Shown piece after piece: positions 28,901 through 39,024 of a DNA stretch of 64,000 bases (the first letter of the stretch is position 1; the number at the start of each line of letters is the position of its first letter). Source of the stretch: Archegozetes longisetosus (taxonomy: Eukaryota > Arthropoda > Arachnida > Sarcoptiformes > Trhypochthoniidae); contig JAEMBT020000006.1 of assembly GCA_018873245.2 (NCBI GenBank), forward strand, positions 8,205,855-8,269,854, in the 5' to 3' direction. The translations under genes were made by a program, and so were the position numbers. The notes beneath the pieces were generated by a model, which was given only the letters and a program-made list of their open reading frames with translations, had not been told where the DNA came from and did no database searches.

Positions 28901-31622
28901 AGTACACCACTTCAGGTTAAATTTGAATCTTATCCTATCGTTCTCAGAGTACTATGAAGTGCTATCTGTGATGTTATTTCAATCACAAATAGCTCTTTAT
29001 AACACCCTAAAGACGATATCTTAAATTAAGATTTGCCTCGAATCTCATATATGAAGTTTGACATATAGGTCGTAGATTTATTGAATGATCTCTACACTTG
29101 TTTCGATTCAATAATTGGAAATTATGACGTTTATAAAGTTGAAACCATCGGTGATGCATATATGGTCAGCACTTCGTTCCATATTTTCAATTCAGTTTTA
29201 CATAATCTCTCAATGATTTCTAATTAACTGTTCACTAAACAGGTGGTTAGTGGACTACCGATACGTAACTATGACAGACATGCTGGTGAAATTGCATCAA
29301 TGGCTTTACATTTGTTAAGTGCAATTCAGAACTTTGAAATAAGACACAGACATGGAGAGAGACTAAAGCTACGCATTGGCATACATTCAGGTCCGTGTGT
29401 AGCCGGAGTGGTAGGACTCAAAATGCCTAGATATTGTCTTTTCGGTACGGGTGCATTTCCTAGGAATATTGTCATGCTCTTTTTCGCTAAAATTAAAAAA
29501 TGACGATAAAATTATACCACTTAATAAGTTATGCAATTCTCTTTGATTTAATAGGGGATACTGTCAATGTTTCATCTCGAATGGAATCTACGGGAGAACG
29601 TAATTATCAAGATTTTTTTCAATCTAAAATACTATTTATCTCATTGTCTATTGAATCGATTTTCATTTAACAATGTTCAGCTGCAAAGTAGTCAACTAGT
29701 TATAAGATTGTTGATAAAAAACATTAGAATTAATTAATCTTAACATTTTTGAAAGTAGAAAATTCATTTAAATAGGATGTTTTATAATTTAATCTCTTGT
29801 AATCTTTATTCAATAGCGTTGAAAATCCACGTAAGTGAAGCGTGTAAAATCATTCTTGATAAACTAGGTGGATATATACTTCAAGAGAGAGGAGTTATAA
29901 CTGTAAAGGTGAACACTTTTTATTTACTCCATCGTTTTTCAATTAAGCTAGAGTTCTTTAAGTTAATTAAGTTTAATATGAATCAACTTAATTGTCTCAA
30001 ATTGACTTTAGCTGTTTACTGCCTTAATCGTCGTAGATCACGCTCATATGATCGCTTACCTGAACCTGTTTATGTTTAAGTCTAACTCTGTCCAAATTCA
30101 AGGAGTTCGTTCAAATCTATAGATAAAACTATTCAAACTCAAAGATTAGTGCTCTTTGTTCAATTAGCTACAAATATCTTCGGATTGATAAATTGGCCGC
30201 TAGTGGGACTATTGTCGTAACTAAATCATTGATTCATTTTCGAGTCATAGTCAATTGATCGTGACACAAAGCATCAACGACTCAATTGAGATCATAGCCC
30301 CGGTAGCAGTCATTTTGCCGATCCAGAGATTCAAAATGAACTAATCTTTGAGTTTGAATAACTTTTTCTATGGATCTGGACGAACTACTCAAAATTGTCC
30401 AGAGTAAGTAAAAATACAATGAGTGCTAATGTGAGCGCGATCGGTATCACATTCACTAAAGCTCAAAACTCTTTTTCACAATAACATATTTTTAGGGAAA
30501 GGGAGAAATGAAATCTTTTTGGTTGATCGGCAAGTCGGAGTCTAATACAACATCCGCTCTTCAAACCAGTGGTTAGTATTACCAGTTCAATCACAACGAG
30601 AGGAACGGTTCCTCTCACCTAAAAGTAGTGTAAAGTACGTAATAGTATAAAGCGATAACTTTGAGTCTGAAGTTTTGTTGATAAAACTACGAGCTTTAAT
30701 ACAAAAAAATTTGCTTGTGAATAGATAACTATCTTTTGAAAAGTTACGTTTGACATCACATTCAGTATTTCAACTTTAATCTGAGGCCTCTCTCAAATCA
30801 AATTTTTTCACTAAAGAGCACATATTTGGTCAATAAGAGATTAATGAGAGATTTGGTTAATAAGAGATAGTACATTTTGCATTTTAAAAACGAATGTTCA
30901 AATATAAGAATACTTGAAATAAGTGCCGTAGCCAGAATTTCGATGTAGGTGGGCTAAAAGTCCGAAATTGAGCGTTTTGTTTTGATCGGTAGAGGCAAAC
31001 ACATGCATTAATATATCAGTTGATTTGTTATCAAATTTTTTTATTAATGTTTGACAATAAGTAATCGATTGATACATCAAATAAATACAGTTTCAAAGTT
31101 TACTGTGCCACTTTCATTCAGTGCAGATTTACACTTGAATTTTTTAAGTCTCTAAGGGCTATAACTCCCCACTGGCTACTGCTGTGCTTGAAATCATAAA
31201 TTCTCACTAAACTCTAAATAGTCTTTTAAAAATGATATACAGAGTTTCCAAAAGTGTCAACAAAACTGAAGACTAATTCATATAAACCAACGGAGGTTAA
31301 ATTGCAGCCAGATCCTCAAGGAATCAAAATTAACAATTGTTTTGGGAGCGGTCAACTAACAAATCTAACAAATGCTGTAATTGTGAACAAGGATTTGAAG
31401 TCAAAAAAAATATTGAACCAACAAAATGACAAGGAACCACTAACTAATTTAGATGACCTCCAAACAAAAAACAAATTTCTCCAGAAGAAACTTCTGAAGA
31501 ATAACAAGGAAAGAAGTTCCTCTTTTAAAGGCGTAATTGATAATTTAAGTTCAAACAAAACAAATGAGTACAATAGTTGCATGAATTTATTTCGCGAACA
31601 TAACAATAACTTTTCATTATAA
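19927..31622 (+). CDS. Gyc76C: Receptor-type guanylate cyclase, Gyc76C-like
   Basis: A single-pass receptor predicted to make cGMP from GTP at the plasma membrane. I model 25 exons: 19927-20141, 20201-20241, 21077-21228, 23277-23399, 23469-23646, 24916-25377, 25443-25478, 26076-26179, 26251-26420, 26764-26881, 27020-27223, 27394-27498, 27581-27652, 27717-27882, 27943-28021, 28158-28323, 28416-28501, 28563-28703, 28792-28915, 29069-29164, 29243-29444, 29555-29599, 29817-29908, 30496-30571, 31243-31622; 1210 residues. Order: signal peptide, ANF-receptor-type ligand domain, membrane segment (~473-493), kinase-homology domain with [12 protein letters not shown] in place of HRD and DYG for DFG (a pseudokinase), dimerisation helix, cyclase domain (~873-1084) with DIVGFT metal site and the guanine-selecting Glu of VETIGDAYM and Cys of CLFGDTVN. 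The catalytic residues look intact. A ~125-residue polar tail follows. Start is ATG 19927 or 19930. Assignment to Gyc76C rather than another receptor cyclase is less sure than the family. Confidence 0.9.
20283..20664. mobile_element. Degenerate inverted-repeat element in cyclase intron 2
   Basis: The left end GAGTATAACGCGCAC and the right end, reverse-complemented GAGTATATGCACGTT, are imperfect terminal inverted repeats about 380 bp apart. Inside are further variants of 'gtataatgtgcac' in both orientations. This layered repeat structure is usual for old MITEs. It lies wholly within the 835-bp second intron and has no coding potential. Confidence 0.4.
30921..31189. mobile_element. MITE-like element in the last cyclase intron
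   Basis: The left end AAGTGCCGTAGCCAG and the right end, reverse-complemented AAGCACAGCAGTAGCCAG, mark an element of about 269 bp. The internal 'ggtgggctaaaagtcc' block resembles a widespread animal repeat with 'cgtagccagg...gggggc' ends. No coding capacity. The true intron acceptor at 31242 lies just beyond it. Confidence 0.45.
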
Positions 31623-31779
31623 GACTTACAACTTAAGTATAATTATAAAATTATATGGTAATTATATAGTAATATTGCTACTAATTGACAAATATTAAAC
31701 TAAGTTTACTTCTAAATGAAGTCTCATTTTTGTTCATCTCATAGCATCATTTCTAACTTCACAAAGCATTTATATTTGT

Positions 31780-31785
31780 AATAAA
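31780..31785 (+). terminator. Guanylate cyclase polyadenylation signal
   Basis: AATAAA sits about 160 bp after the stop codon of the guanylate cyclase, with a T-rich stretch after it. It is the best-placed of several similar hexamers. Confidence 0.4.
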
Positions 31786-31952
31786 GTTTATTGTTCAAGT
31801 AAATTCATATAAATAAACATATTATCATAGTCTTTTGTTATAAATACAGTCGTCGTTCGGGTTGAAGTTGATGCAGGGTTTGGGTATGAAACAATGATGT
31901 GGTTGCCGGAACATCGTTCTCTTTCATCGGGTGCACTGTACGCAACTTTTGT

Positions 31953-32026
31953 CTTACCTAACCTAACCTAACTAAACTTAATTGTAACAATTCTAATCGT
32001 TGTATTCTATGTTGAAGTTAGGTAAG
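31953..32026. repeat. CCTAA run within a 10-bp inverted repeat
   Basis: Three tandem CCTAA units, the complement of the arthropod telomere repeat TTAGG, begin at 31957. The run starts with CTTACCTAAC (31953-31962), which is repeated inverted as GTTAGGTAAG at 32017-32026. The arrangement could be a small transposon with inverted ends or a scar of telomere-type repair. A hairpin with arms AAAATAG and CTATTTT follows at 32050-32082. Confidence 0.35.
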
Positions 32027-32926
32027 GCGAGTAGCGTGTGTAACCACTAAAAATAGAGGGCCATGTGTTACGCCCCTATTTTACCCCTTTATGTCAAATT
32101 TTGATTGTAATCAATGCATACTCATACTTACCTTTGATGCGTTGTCACATGATACGAAGGTGTATAAGGTGTATTCGTTTCTATTGAAAAAATAGCAGAA
32201 CGAATTGAGTGAAATCAATTCTTAATTAATTGAAAATTTTATATATATAACTAACGAATACTAATTAAATATTTTTTTAACTATACATATGTTTGAATAA
32301 ATATTGAATGCATTCATGCTTCAAACATAATACATGTTCTCATAACGATATCACTCTCTCATACCTAAACCTTACATCAATCTCAGACCGAGCAATAGTG
32401 ATAAAAACTATCTATACACATTATTCATAATTATGACTACAAGTATATTCTAAAAGATTCTAAACGGAATTTCCCATCAGAATATGATTAAGTCGTTTTT
32501 ACTAGACTTTTGAAAATACTAATAAATTGTACATTATAAGTTTCAATTATCTTATTAGAAAAACTACTTTTATGTACTTTGGCTATAAACTTTAACAGGA
32601 GAAACACCAAACATTCCTATTGGTTCAAAGAGAGTCGGAAAAAATTAATTGATCAAATACTAAATCTAATTGAATTCAATGGATCCGTCAATTAAGTAGA
32701 ACCCAAAACAAATATTTTAAGGTGAAGAAATGTTTTGTCATTAAACGTTGATTCATATGATTTGCTTTCAAAATTGCCAGAATTAAAATTTTGTTCAGTT
32801 AATCCAATTATTCAAAAGTATCAAATTAATTGAATGAAGCAATCTTGAAACATGGATCGAATTATTGAAATGTGAAAATCCTGAGCACTTGATCCTATTC
32901 TTTGATTTAAAGATCTGGGTCTATGT

Positions 32927-33130
32927 TTAATATTCCCAGTCATAGAAACTATCGTTCGGATCAAAACTTGACTTTGACAATAATTTAACAAACATATTAA
33001 TCAAATTTCTGCATCTGGGTTCTTCAAAACCAGGAGCCCGAACATTATCCATATAATCACAGTATTCTTCGGGCATAATCAGCGCAAAGGATTTCAGTTC
33101 TAGTTTGTAGCTTAATGTTGGGCCCACCAC
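32927..33130 (-). CDS. Unrecognised ORF, possible terminal exon
   Basis: A 67-codon minus-strand frame, open from about 33130 and ending in NDSFYDWEY before a stop. Its composition is unlike the surrounding AT-rich noise: it has balanced charge, Pro, Gly and Cys residues and few Lys/Asn runs, as in the segment CDYMDNVRAPGFEEPRCRN. I do not recognise the family. It could be the last exon of a gene, a fragment of a mobile element, or chance. No upstream exon could be linked with confidence. Confidence 0.3.
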   Translation of the reverse strand: MVGPTLSYKLELKSFALIMPEEYCDYMDNVRAPGFEEPRCRNLINMFVKLLSKSSFDPNDSFYDWEY

Positions 33131-33385
33131 AGTTCTTCCACACTTTCCAATTGATCACAGAATATAAGCGATGACCATTTCAAGACCAATTGACCAACGG
33201 AAGGCAACAGATGACCATTTCCATATCAGACGACCGATGGCTATACCAAATCCATAGAGGTCTCTTCGGAGACTTCGAGTTTCTACTAGGTATGGACGAT
33301 ACCCATCTGGAAACTTGAACTCTCTCAAGAGGGTTTGAGTTTCTATTGAATATAGAGGATGCTCACATAGAAATTCGATTGATTA

Positions 33386-33440
33386 TATAGTGATTTCGTC
33401 CATCCGGACTCATCAGTAGAGATATTTAAAGACCACCACA
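33386..33440 (-). ncRNA. Hammerhead ribozyme core
   Basis: On the minus strand the full conserved core of a self-cleaving hammerhead RNA is present: CUGAUGA (33416-33410), stem II GUCC (33409-33406) with loop GGAU and GGAC (33401-33398), then GAAA (33397-33394). A nine-pair stem III, including four G-U pairs, can form between 33440-33432 and 33394-33386, placing the cleavage-site GUC at 33433-33431. This would be a type III layout, with stem I closed by a 14-nt UA-rich segment that pairs poorly. Hammerheads of this kind occur in animal satellites, retrozymes and Penelope-like retroelements, so it probably belongs to mobile DNA. The core is certain as a pattern; activity is not. Confidence 0.7.
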
Positions 33441-33911
33441 CACGGTGACGGTCGAGCTCTGGACAAAATTTAAGGATGAAGCTTCGATTCATCCGAATTC
33501 AAGTTATTCTATAGATAATCAAAAAAAACTTACAAGACTGAAAAGTAATATATATGAGGATTCTGGGGCGTACGAGTACTACGAATATACAACTTTTCAT
33601 CAAACACAACAAATTTAGTAAAAATCATCATATAAACATCAAAAAGGTAATTAATTATCTTTAAATACCTTTAAATAATACAAATATTAGTTAAATTAAC
33701 TTATTTTTACCCATTTCTTCAATTTCATATGTCATATAACCTATATACATGACAAAACCATTTTTTACAACTACTAGAAATTAGTATCAAAGTCCTTTAT
33801 TTTTACTTTAATTACACTATTTTTTGACTAAAATATAACAAAAATTAAGATGAAAAACTACATACGAAGTACAATCCCACAAACCATTTTCTAAAATTGT
33901 ACGCTATAAAT

Positions 33912-34193
33912 ATGAATTCAAACTTTGTTCTAATGAGCTCCGCGAATTGGTTAGAAACTTATAAATGTGTTCCATGTGATAGAGATATAACAATCTCTAA
34001 TAGAGATAATCATGAAAAACTGAGTCCAATCTTAAAAATTTAAGAAAAAAACCTTGTCATAAATGTGAAAAAGAAAAAGAAGAATATAAATGATAAGTGT
34101 GATAAATGTTATATAAAATATGGCAAAAATAAAACTTGGATACCTTTTAATGAAAATTCATGGAATAGTTATAATGATTTTAAAGATTGGTAA
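33912..34193 (+). pseudogene. Decayed Cys-rich, zinc-finger-like fragment
   Basis: Forward reading gives a C2H2-like segment, KCVPCDRDITISNRDNHEKL, then a stop near 34041. After small frame changes come CHKCEKEKEEYK and DKCDKCYIKYGKNKTW, ending in a stop at 34191. Paired CxxC and a terminal H suggest one or two metal-binding domains, like those at the ends of proteins coded by DNA transposons. Stops and frame breaks show it is dead. The parent element is unknown; it may be the same kind as the transposase-like relic downstream. Confidence 0.45.
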
Positions 34194-34461
34194 TACAAAT
34201 ATGACAGGAAGAAAGTAAAGTTTGAAATTGTGGAAAAGAAATGATGAGAACAAGTATTTACAGACAGAGAATTACGTAAATAATTTAATATTCAACAACC
34301 ACAAATACTCATATTCCTCTAATGGTAATTTTCAAAAAGGAGTTGTCCGGGGATCCATTGAAAATCCGCCTATATACAATATGTATCAACATATATATCA
34401 ATGGAAAGGTCTCATCGAGAGGAACAATAGTCTCCATGGTGCCGATGAAATCGGTCCATAG

Positions 34462-35493
34462 GATTAAAAGTTGTTGGCCAAAATAGCTTAAAACTTGGGA
34501 CTGTACTGAACGTGTTCTAGAATTCGGTAGACCCCATTGAGTCGCATATCATTGGAACGGACTCAATTAGACGGACTCAGTGAAATTTCTAATGCATCAC
34601 AGAGGAGTGAATATACATTCCAATTGGGAGTATATGACGTTCATGCAGTACATTCGTCTCACCTTAAAAATATCTTCCATGGGTGACAGGGATTTTCAGA
34701 GATTTTTTTAAAAAGAGTTGTTTAAAAAAAGATTAATCAAAGTTAAAACATTAAGGAGTTACTTTTAAAACACTTTATTGAAAGTCAAAACTGAAATTCA
34801 CTACTCACTACATAGCGTATTGCTTATATATTCATTAACATGTGGTTTCTTTAAAAAAAACGTACTTAAAATAAGGGCATTGACATCTAATATTACTATT
34901 ACTAACACTGACTCCTAACTATCCCTACTATATCCTTGACAATATGAAAGTGTTTTTGTGTGTGTGTGATAAAATAGTGTACTATCAAAAGGCTCTAATG
35001 CTTAAGTCAATGTTTATCAGTAAAGTTTTAAAGTACACAAATAGTTGTTTGATATAAATTGTAATATTTCAAAGCATTTATATTGATTTTTAAATAAGTA
35101 AATGTATTTTAATCTCTATTTATTTAAATTTTACTGAATACTAGTATTTAAATCCACAAAAATTAAATTGCAATCACTTTTTTGTGTATTTATATAAATA
35201 AATTTTTGTTTAAAGTTTGATTTTGTGGTTTAAGAAAATCTATTAAAGTTTTCACAGAGTCGGATTTTCCTTTGAAATATAGTAATCTTTTTCTAACTGT
35301 AATTGTTAAAACATGAAATACTATTACGCTTAGTTAATTTTTTCTTAATATAAGGTGCGTTATCACAATAATTTTCATAGAATTTAACAGTACCGTCAAT
35401 TTCATACTCAATTCTAAATGCATTACTAATATACAATTTAGAGGTATATTTAAATTTTTTAGTAAAAAAAGATTTATAATCACAAGAAACTCC
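34462..35493. other. Intergenic, no gene seen
   Basis: AT-rich sequence between two pieces of transposon debris. A short frame at 34222-34461 just before it is also uninformative. A (GT)n run lies near 34958-34968. Nothing else is supported. Confidence 0.5.
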
Positions 35494-36808
35494 TTAAATT
35501 GTTTCAAAATTGCACTGTTTTAATAAATTAATATATTCTTCAGGTGATTCTATCTGCTCAAAAGTTTTGATTAATTTTGAAAAACTTGCAAAATTCCGGT
35601 CACAGATGCAATAATAGTGGCCTCTGACCGGAAATACATGCATAATTTTTACTTTAAATAGCATTGATGCTAAAATTAAAAATTTCATCACAATGTAATT
35701 TTTATTCTGACCCCCACAAGAATCACTCATTAGTATTATTTTTTACCCTATTATTTATAACTTTTCTAAAAATATCATGTAAAAAGCTTGCAACTGGATT
35801 TGGACCCTTTGGAAACTGCCCTTCAATGAAGTAATACATAAAAGATTTATTATTATTATTATCATTATTATGAGCATTAAATACATTAAATTGCGAAGAA
35901 CCGGAATAATAAAAAGTGTTATTTAGAAGTTTCGGAAGCGGTTTACTTTGACAATAATCAAACTCAATTATAAGAGTATGGTAAGTTCTAGAAATATTTT
36001 TGATAATATTCTTTTTAAAATTTCTATAATGTCTAACTTTTTCTAAATGTGATAAATATGCATTCTTATATTCACTTTCTGAGTTATTGATACCGATTTA
36101 TGCAACTTTGAAATCGCATATATCCTTTCGAAGATTCCTAAACTTAACATTGCAATTATTTATATATAAATATAAAATGAACTAAACTCTAATTTATATG
36201 AGCCTGAACAATTTTTATCAAGATATTGAATAAAATGTTTGTACAACTTTTTAATATTCAAAGAAGTGTCTTCAAAATATTCGTTGTCATTAGATTCGTA
36301 ACAATAATGAGACTTATGCTTTTCAAATGTTGTTATGAAGTTATTAAAGTTTACCCAGATACTTCCATCTATCTTAAAAGATCTATTAGAATGTCTGCCT
36401 CTTTGATCCATCAATGGTTCGCCTAAAACAATATTTATATTTCAATTCTAATTTAAGATTATAAACTTTTTGTAATTTTTTATGCAACTTTTCAATTCAT
36501 TTCGAAGAAATTTGAAGGAATTTTAATAAATAATTTTTACATACAGTAATTTTTGTTCCAAAGTAGCTTATACTGTATTTCCAAAAATATTTTTCACGAG
36601 ACATTAAACCATTCAATAAATAATTTTGTAAGTTATAGTCCACGATTAACCAAAATTTATTGAATTCATTTATTTGGTCATCAATTGGAATAAGACTATA
36701 GCACTTTTTATTACAATTTTCTGGTAAAACGAAAGCTTTTACTTTAATAACTCTACCGGACGTATTAATATGTTCATTTCCTTTAAAAGTAAATACGTCT
36801 ATTACAAA
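35494..36808 (-). pseudogene. Decayed transposase-like gene (CGGQNKN family)
   Basis: Read on the minus strand from 36808 to 35494, four blocks follow in the order expected of one protein. They are: a segment ending near 36498 with FNKFWLIVDYNLQNYLLNG and ITVCKNYLLKFLQISSK; DQRGRHSNR...SHYCYES...LNIKKLYKHF (36414-36160); HLEKVRHYRNFKK...LIIEFDYCQSKPLPKLL (about 36060-35900); and SDSCGGQNKNYIVMKF...VFPVRGHYYCICDRNF (35730-35494). This layout and the D-x-CGGQN motif match an uncharacterised group of arthropod proteins that look like DDE-type transposases, by my recollection of the family. At least three breaks (stop near 36498, frame change before 36414, in-frame stop near 36100) make it non-functional. 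It abuts the outer end of the inverted duplication at 36807. Confidence 0.6.
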
Positions 36809-38516
36809 TGGCTATATATATAAAACTTATCTGTATTACAGAGTTAAAAAATCTTTGCCGTTTATTTCTCTTCCAATTATGAGAATTAAACTTTCTTTTA
36901 GCTATTTATTAAATTTAAAACTATTTAAAATGGATTTATTTTGTTTTCGCAATAATATGCATATAAACTGATAATTGCAGTCTTATAAAAGTTCAGTAGT
37001 TATCAGTTGCTAAAAATTCATTACTAAACTTTTGGTGCTTTTAAATATGAACCAAATGTATTGCAATCACACACACACACACACACACGCTTTCATATGC
37101 AACGCTACTATTACTAAAACGAATACCAAAACTAACACTTAAAAAACTAAATCAATTTTAGCCCTGAGAATGGATCTCCTAACAACTCCTTTACTTTTAT
37201 ACCTCTAAACCATTATTGGAAAACTCCTTCTTTCCTAAATCTCTCTTTATTCGCCAGATATTCCATCACTATTCGATCCGACCAATGCATCATATCTTCT
37301 TTTGTCTGTTCTTTCATGAGCGGTTCCGTGTTCATCACTAGCAAAACAAAAAATAGATCCCAACAAACATGAGATACTTTGATCTCTTTCAATATTCTTT
37401 TTACGCTGTTCTTATCACTCGTTGAATATTTCTCACCAACCAATTTAACGCATTCTTGATTATACAACTCAATGAATGGCACAATCACTTCATCTGATGG
37501 GAATGGTTTCTGCTCAAACAGGTTCTTGTTCCACAAATCAAATAAACGAGATATGTCTCTCCCACGATAGCCATAACTTGCGTGTTCGTGGTCAAAAATT
37601 ACAACTCGATCAAGAGGATCAATTACTTCTTTTCTGATTAACATGTTTCTCTTGGTGTAATCATTGTGATTCAACACGACTGGTGGATTAATCTTTGCAA
37701 TAACATCTCTTAACCAATTGATTTCTTTTATGAAATCTATTTTCATGAGGTTGGTCAGATTTAAATTCTTAATCATTACTTGAATATCTTCTTTCTGTGA
37801 ATCTTGATATAACTTTTCCATGGTTAAAAATACGTTAATGTTCTTCTTGATTGGAGCTTTCATATAGTGAAATCGAGCTAATTTAGTTGCAACAGCTTTG
37901 AGAAACATTGGATCAGCTTCGTCTTCTGCTGTGATTTCTCGACCATCAACAAACTCTTGCAGTTCTCCTTCTGGAAATAAACCATAAAGCTTTGGTCCAA
38001 TATTATTCTCAGCAACAAGAATTCCCACAACAGCATCTGACAATCTTTCATGTTTTGTTCCGAAGTATTCGTCAAAGTTTAATAGATGTTTCGACCCATA
38101 TAGACGCAACATGACATGTTTTGGCTGACTATTTGACAAGACATTGTCTGGAAGTGAACATTTATATGCTTGGTTCGATAAACCGCCTTTGATTCGAGTG
38201 ACAATTATCTCATTTTGTTTCACATTCTTCCATTGACCATCCAAATAATCCGCACATATTTTGCTTGCTCTTACTTGAATATCATCAGGTGTTTCACCAC
38301 GCATGTGATCACAATCAGCTAGACGACTCAATTCGTCTTGTTCTTTATTATTATTCTCCTCTGTCATGACTAAGCTTACCAACTGGGTAATTAAAATGAC
38401 CTTAAATCTAATAGAAAAAGATGCAATTTTACTTATAAAGCATTACTTGTATACTCAAGAATAAGATATCAGAGAAACACATCATAAGAAGATAAGTTGT
38501 ATGTGACAAGTGAGAT
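36807..38516. repeat. Left arm of 1.7-kb inverted duplication
   Basis: This arm is matched in reverse orientation by 39025-40771, covering about 150 bp upstream of a kinase gene, the whole gene and about 400 bp after it. Outer border: similarity begins at 'aatggctatatat' (36807). Inner border: it ends at 'tgagat' (38516). Protein identity between the arms' genes is about 96 percent. It contains a (CA)n run at about 37068-37088 where the other arm has (GT)n(GA)n. Confidence 0.9.
37213..38367 (-). CDS. Choline/ethanolamine kinase-like protein, copy 1
   Basis: Predicted cytosolic kinase that phosphorylates choline or ethanolamine with ATP, the first step of the Kennedy pathway to phosphatidylcholine or phosphatidylethanolamine. 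384 residues in one uninterrupted exon. Family marks: ITRIKGGLSNQAYKC (nucleotide loop), LNHNDYTKRNML with the catalytic Asp of the Brenner motif (residues ~234-243), and IFDHEHASYGYRGRDISRLF (~257-276), corresponding to the DFEY/DYEY metal-binding block but with His in the middle. Start is the ATG at 38367; the frame also runs five codons upstream from a TTG, which is unlikely to be used. It differs from copy 2 at 16 residues. It is the mirror image of copy 2, with starts facing each other across an 806-bp interval. Lack of introns, unlike most genes here, may mean descent from a retrocopy. Substrate cannot be told. Confidence 0.85.
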   Translation of the reverse strand: MTEENNNKEQDELSRLADCDHMRGETPDDIQVRASKICADYLDGQWKNVKQNEIIVTRIKGGLSNQAYKCSLPDNVLSNSQPKHVMLRLYGSKHLLNFDEYFGTKHERLSDAVVGILVAENNIGPKLYGLFPEGELQEFVDGREITAEDEADPMFLKAVATKLARFHYMKAPIKKNINVFLTMEKLYQDSQKEDIQVMIKNLNLTNLMKIDFIKEINWLRDVIAKINPPVVLNHNDYTKRNMLIRKEVIDPLDRVVIFDHEHASYGYRGRDISRLFDLWNKNLFEQKPFPSDEVIVPFIELYNQECVKLVGEKYSTSDKNSVKRILKEIKVSHVCWDLFFVLLVMNTEPLMKEQTKEDMMHWSDRIVMEYLANKERFRKEGVFQ

Positions 38517-39024
38517 AACGTATTTCGCAATAATATTATAACTATTAACACGTTTAAGTTGATGAATATTCTTATCATAAACTTTCTAATTTCATGTGAT
38601 TATGAATTTATCTTCGTATAATAAAATTTCTTTTTAAATTTTTATTCTATTTTTTGTCTAATGTGATATTTTAAACTATTAATTGTGAGTTATTTCATTT
38701 CAATGCTATTGTTATATATAATATACTTTTCAGCTTATAATATACAGTTCGTTTTAGAACATTATTCGAGCAAAAACCTTACCCAATAACTATCGAGTTA
38801 TATACTAGGGAATGTGGTACTATATAAACAAAAAACCGGGACATGGTAAAAGGAGAGACAATGTATTTGTATGGAGAGGCAGGAGAGACAATATATTTCT
38901 ATGGAGAAACAAGAGAGACAGAAAGAGACGGAGAGAGAGTCGGAAAGAGATAGGGAGAGAGACAGAGAGATAGGGAGAGACAGAGAGGGAGACAGACAGA
39001 CAGACAGAGAGACTCACATGCAAC
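38517..39024. repeat. Spacer of the inverted duplication with purine tract
   Basis: The 508-bp centre of the palindrome-like structure. From about 38851 to 39015 the plus strand is almost pure purine. It first has a 30-bp unit beginning AGGAGAGACAAT repeated twice (38851-38880 and 38881-38910, few mismatches), then irregular GAGA, GACA and GGGA repeats. Such polypurine tracts can adopt triplex structures. Long frames read from it in several phases are low-complexity artefacts. Confidence 0.8.

Larger units (their letters stand above)
31623..32926. other. Intergenic, repeat-bearing
   Basis: Beyond the cyclase 3' UTR this stretch contains the CCTAA run and hairpin noted separately and otherwise AT-rich sequence without recognisable genes. 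It begins the zone of transposon debris that reaches 36.8 kb. Confidence 0.5.

Noticed and set aside
29909..30079. Read-through C terminus of the guanylate cyclase
   Set aside because: It is intron sequence left open by chance. The family motif [10 protein letters not shown] and matching splice phases are found at 30496-30571.
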